DNA of 64,000 nucleotides from an uncultured Gammaproteobacteria bacterium (GTDB taxonomy: Bacteria > Pseudomonadota > Gammaproteobacteria > Steroidobacterales > UBA11654). The stretch's first letter is position 1. Every line of letters starts with the position of its first letter. The notes beneath the pieces are model-generated. The model was not told the DNA's origin. It worked only from the letters and a program-made list of their open reading frames with translations, and did not search any database. Location of the stretch: the NCBI GenBank assembly GCA_902595845.1, contig CACJRN010000003.1, positions 1-64,000 of the forward strand, given 5' to 3'. Below are positions 60,924 through 64,000 of this stretch, in pieces. A program made the translations under genes and the position numbers.

Positions 60924-61817
60924 ATGACTACACAATCTACGAATCACGTCTTGCTCATTAGACCTGCAGAATTCTATTGCAATGATCAAACCATGGAAAC
61001 CAATCACTATCAGATTTCTGATGACACCATTTCACGTGATAAAACACTCTCTATGGCTATTAGTGAATTTGATCAATTTGAAAAAACCTTGGTTCAAAAT
61101 AAAATAAAAGTAACCACACTTGATGGAAATGTAGGATGCCCAGATAATATCTTTCCAAATTGGGCAGTCACCTACTCTGATAAAAGCATGCATATATTCA
61201 GCATGCTTGGAAAAAATAGACGACTTGAAAAATCAAAAGATCACATTGAATTCTTAGAGAAAACATATCGACTTGATCAAGATTATACGCCTTATGAAAA
61301 TGAAGGATTATTCTTAGAGGGTACAAGCAGTCTAGTGATGGACCGAATCAATCGTATTGCATACATGGGAATTTCTGCTCGCTCAGATTTAAAACTTGCT
61401 GAAATATGGTCTGAAAAGAATGACTTCAAACTCATTCCATTCGAAACAAGCAGTCATACTGGAGGACCCATCTATCACAGTGATGTAATGATGTATATCG
61501 GAACAGAGCTGGCTGTGGTTTGTGAGGATGCGATAACAAGTGGAAAAAGCAATGTCATTGAAAGCCTCGGTAAGACACATGAATTAATGTTCATCTCTCA
61601 TTCTCAATTGCTCAATTTTTGTGGCAACTGCATTGAGGTTAAGGATGATCAGAATCGCTTATGTCTTGTCATGTCATCAAAAGCTATCGCTGGATATGAT
61701 GACTCTCAGAAAAAGGTTTTGAATCATTTCTATGATCGAATCATTCATTCGGATTTGGAGACAATAGAAAGCCATGGCGGTGGCTCAGCAAGATGTATGA
61801 TTATGGAGCTTTACTGA
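60924..61817 (+). CDS. Arginine deiminase-superfamily hydrolase, CtlX type
   Basis: 297 residues. The beta-propeller pattern of guanidine-modifying enzymes is present: PNWAVTYSD, ENEGLFLEGTSSLVMDR (Glu-rich with an Asp), SSHTGGPIYHSDVMMYIG with the active His and, near the end, GGGSARCMIMELY with the nucleophile Cys291. This matches 'citrulline utilization hydrolase CtlX' and dimethylargininase-like proteins. It would hydrolyse a guanidino or ureido group, feeding ornithine to the enzymes of the two genes upstream. The exact substrate (citrulline, arginine, methylarginine) cannot be read. Confidence 0.88.
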   Translation: MTTQSTNHVLLIRPAEFYCNDQTMETNHYQISDDTISRDKTLSMAISEFDQFEKTLVQNKIKVTTLDGNVGCPDNIFPNWAVTYSDKSMHIFSMLGKNRRLEKSKDHIEFLEKTYRLDQDYTPYENEGLFLEGTSSLVMDRINRIAYMGISARSDLKLAEIWSEKNDFKLIPFETSSHTGGPIYHSDVMMYIGTELAVVCEDAITSGKSNVIESLGKTHELMFISHSQLLNFCGNCIEVKDDQNRLCLVMSSKAIAGYDDSQKKVLNHFYDRIIHSDLETIESHGGGSARCMIMELY

Positions 61818-62965
61818 TCATTTACAATACGATCATAAAGATCCGGATTCGTGTCTCCTTCGGTTGAAATAAAAAATACACTAGAAGATTCATTTAAACC
61901 GATTAGATCCAGATACTCTGAATATTCCTTCTCCATACAAATTTTCTCAATAAACCCCATTGTCACAGCCCCACTCTCTCCTGAAACAATCGCTTGGTCT
62001 GGCTTACTCATTTGAGCTAATCTCGCCATTGAATCCAATGCAACCACATCATCGCATATAGCAAAGAAATCAGCGGTTTCTTTAATGATATCCCATGCAA
62101 GAATACTTGGGGTTCCACAGCACAATCCGGCCATTAGAGTATCTAATTTATCTAAAGAGTGTGGATCACCATCACCGATCTTTATTGATTGAAAATAACA
62201 GGCAGCACCTGTTGGCTCAACCACTATAAATTTAGGGCGCGGTCGGTCTATATTGGAGAATGCATCAAATATTGAAGCTGCGAAGGATCCCACACCTGCC
62301 TGCATAACCACATGCGTGGGCCAGATAAAATCATCGTTTTCAAGCTCATGGATGATGGTTTGATAACCCACCATGATGTCTCTCGGTATATCCTCATAAC
62401 CAGCCCATGAAGTATCTTGAATCAATATCCAATCATTCTCATCAGACATCTTTGCAGCATATTCAACTGTTTCATCGTAATTCAAATCAGTTACAAAAGC
62501 TTTTGCACCATGAGATTCAATGGCATCTACTCGATGTCTCGAGGTATCTTTTGGTAAAAAAACGATGGCTTTACAACCAAAGTTTTCTGCACACCATGCA
62601 ACAGCCCTCCCATGATTGCCATCTGTGGCAGTAGCAAATGTCATTTTTTTGATTGCATCACTTTTTTGCATAACAGATTCAAATTCCAAATCTGATTGAT
62701 CATGATTAACATTTGAAACAATGATCTTTGCCATTGCATAAGAGGCACCTAGCGACTTGAAAGCATTGAGACCAAAACGCTTACTTTCATCCTTTATTTG
62801 TATACTTTTAAGATTCAATTGTTTTGAAAATTCATCCAAGTTGATCAATGGAGTTTGCGAATATTTGGGCAATGATTCATGAAATCTTCTGCACTCATCA
62901 GAGTTCATTTTCGCCCTATAACCATTGTCATGAAATGGATTAGAGATGATATCAATATCACTCAT
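61811..62965 (-). CDS. Diaminopropionate ammonia-lyase-like PLP enzyme
   Basis: 384 residues, fold type II PLP. ESKRFGLNAFKSLGASYA carries the PLP Lys70, ATDGNHGRAVAWCAENFG the phosphate-binding turn, and DTSWAGYEDIPRDIMVGYQT is typical of 2,3-diaminopropionate ammonia-lyases (YgeX-like), giving pyruvate and ammonia. ESGAVTMGFIEKI near 325 is also family-like. Its 3' end overlaps the CtlX gene by seven bases, and it is read after the ureohydrolase gene with six bases between. Confidence 0.9.
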   Translation of the reverse strand: MSDIDIISNPFHDNGYRAKMNSDECRRFHESLPKYSQTPLINLDEFSKQLNLKSIQIKDESKRFGLNAFKSLGASYAMAKIIVSNVNHDQSDLEFESVMQKSDAIKKMTFATATDGNHGRAVAWCAENFGCKAIVFLPKDTSRHRVDAIESHGAKAFVTDLNYDETVEYAAKMSDENDWILIQDTSWAGYEDIPRDIMVGYQTIIHELENDDFIWPTHVVMQAGVGSFAASIFDAFSNIDRPRPKFIVVEPTGAACYFQSIKIGDGDPHSLDKLDTLMAGLCCGTPSILAWDIIKETADFFAICDDVVALDSMARLAQMSKPDQAIVSGESGAVTMGFIEKICMEKEYSEYLDLIGLNESSSVFFISTEGDTNPDLYDRIVNDQ

Positions 62966-62971
62966 GGATTT

Positions 62972-63940
62972 TCACTTGAATCGATCAGTAAGAAGGCAGA
63001 GAATCTCATACATCATAGTCGCCCCAACGAGTGCTGTATTCCCAGTCTGGTCAAAAGGAGGAGCAACCTCGACCACATCTGCACCAATTAGATTGAGACC
63101 CTTTAAGCCTCTAAGAAGCGTTTGAGCCTCAATGGTTGTGATACCCCCCACCTCAGGGGTACCAGTTCCTGGAGCAAATACAGGGTCAAGACCATCTACA
63201 TCGAAAGATATATATGTCGGTCCATCTCCTACAGTATTCAATGCGTCTTTAATCACCTCTTTAACACCTCTTTCAAAAAACTCTTCCATAAAGACTACTC
63301 TCATCCCTGAATCCAAAGAAAAGTCAATTCCATCCATGAAATTCTGAGCACCCCTGATACCAATTTGAATTGTGCGCTTAGGGTCTAACAAACCATCTTC
63401 TACGGCCAATCTAAAAGGTGAGCCATGATGAAACTTAGAGCCCCATATTTCGCCCCATGTATCTGTGTGTGCATCAATATGAACCATTCCGATAGGACCA
63501 TCATTGGCAATGCCTTTAAAAATGGGATATGTAATTGAGTGATCTCCACCGACACTCAAGGGAATCACGCCGGATTCTTTTACCAAACCAAAGAAATCTG
63601 TGATGTCATTGTTGACAGCTTGATGATCAAAAGGTTCCGAGAATGAAACATCACCTAAATCAGCAATATTTGCAATATCAAATGGGCTTTCTCTATTGAT
63701 ATGATGAATGGTTCTCATTAAGCTTGACTGATTGCGAACTTCTCTTGGCCCATGCCTTGCTCCAGCTCGATTTGTCACGCCACCATCATATGGAACCCCA
63801 ATGAGACCAATATCAACATCTTCCAATGTTTCAGCCAAAGGTGTCCTCATAAATGTCGGAATGCCAGCATATCTTGGCTCAAGATTTCCAACATAATCTT
63901 TTTTTGTCACGGGTGACTTAAATGTAGTTTTTTTTGTCAT
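62972..63940 (-). CDS. Arginase/agmatinase-family ureohydrolase
   Basis: 322 residues. All manganese ligands are visible: H134 (GGDHS), D156, H158, D160 (HIDAHTDTWG), D247 and D249 (SFDVDGLDP). The ends GTGTPEVGG and EVAPPFDQTGNTALVG match the agmatinase and guanidinobutyrase/guanidinopropionase branch more than arginase. The neighbours use ornithine, so arginase activity would fit best on pathway grounds; substrate is open. A TTGTTA/TATAAC promoter lies directly upstream. Confidence 0.92.
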   Translation of the reverse strand: MTKKTTFKSPVTKKDYVGNLEPRYAGIPTFMRTPLAETLEDVDIGLIGVPYDGGVTNRAGARHGPREVRNQSSLMRTIHHINRESPFDIANIADLGDVSFSEPFDHQAVNNDITDFFGLVKESGVIPLSVGGDHSITYPIFKGIANDGPIGMVHIDAHTDTWGEIWGSKFHHGSPFRLAVEDGLLDPKRTIQIGIRGAQNFMDGIDFSLDSGMRVVFMEEFFERGVKEVIKDALNTVGDGPTYISFDVDGLDPVFAPGTGTPEVGGITTIEAQTLLRGLKGLNLIGADVVEVAPPFDQTGNTALVGATMMYEILCLLTDRFK

Positions 63941-63950
63941 AAAAGAAATC

Positions 63951-63979
63951 GTTATAATGTAATTTCAATCATATAACAA
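63951..63979 (-). promoter_or_regulatory. Candidate promoter of the ureohydrolase gene (very short leader)
   Basis: Minus strand TTGTTA (63979-63974), 17-base spacer, TATAAC (63956-63951). The expected start near 63944 is only about four bases from ATG 63940, and no Shine-Dalgarno sequence precedes the ATG, again indicating a leaderless message. Confidence 0.5.
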
Positions 63980-64000
63980 AAAGGCAGAAAAATAGTTTGA

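Overview
This window is an AT-rich, very gene-dense chromosomal piece of a marine gammaproteobacterium, most likely of the SAR86 type. I infer this from a blue-tuned proteorhodopsin next to a TonB-dependent receptor, from gene orders typical of gammaproteobacteria (rne/rluC/maf/yceD-rpmF-plsX-fabH; trxB/ftsK-lolA-serS; pdxJ-acpS; lolCDE-msbA-lpxK-kdsB), and from the streamlined packing: only one gap exceeds 300 bases, and many genes overlap by a few bases. I see no insertion sequence, phage, CRISPR array or rRNA. One tRNA gene (Ser, TGA) is present.

Layout. 1-6114 (minus): a tightly packed exported/envelope gene set: M2 peptidase lipoprotein, parallel beta-helix protein, di-haem cytochrome c of the SO_2930 type, a 45-codon lysine-rich gene, exported metallo-beta-lactamase hydrolase, fluoride channel, and an SDR cut by the left edge. 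6219-10457: an unknown multi-span membrane protein, a CPXCG zinc-ribbon protein, a TonB receptor, proteorhodopsin with its own terminator, and tRNA-Ser. 10611-18444: accessory metabolism, including a BKACE plus thioesterase pair (candidate carnitine or beta-keto acid cleavage), a CFA-type methyltransferase set, an MFS carrier, a tandem cupin and two more hotdog-fold proteins. 18481-24363 (plus): PpiC-like isomerase, HupE/UreJ membrane protein, DUF3604 protein and an FAD oxidoreductase as one operon. 24360-27803: DUF6580-like, ASCH-domain and MscS-family proteins.

27825-58005 is conserved core: zapE, serS, VanZ-like, lolA, ftsK, trxB, infA, a small coiled-coil lipoprotein, an unusual membrane-anchored J-domain protein, fabH-plsX-rpmF-yceD, maf, rluC, rne with a structured leader, lmw-PTP, kdsB-lpxK-msbA-lolD-lolE-lolC, mfd, nagZ, an L,D-transpeptidase, a PolB-like exonuclease, acpS and pdxJ. 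58109-63940 is an amino-acid catabolic island: plant-type P5C dehydrogenase, ornithine aminotransferase, CtlX-type deiminase, diaminopropionate ammonia-lyase and an arginase/agmatinase-family ureohydrolase. Together they would convert guanidino/ureido amino acids through ornithine to glutamate.

The most interesting signals are the seven-hairpin leader of rne, whose last hairpin covers the ribosome site; lolA, whose signal peptide can be translated only from a non-canonical start codon; a terminator placed directly against the start codon of the TonB receptor; the 45-codon gene locked between two ATGA overlaps; the transmembrane J-protein; and three convergent gene pairs that share one four-base block as both stop codons. 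All functional calls come from reading motifs by eye; no database search was run.
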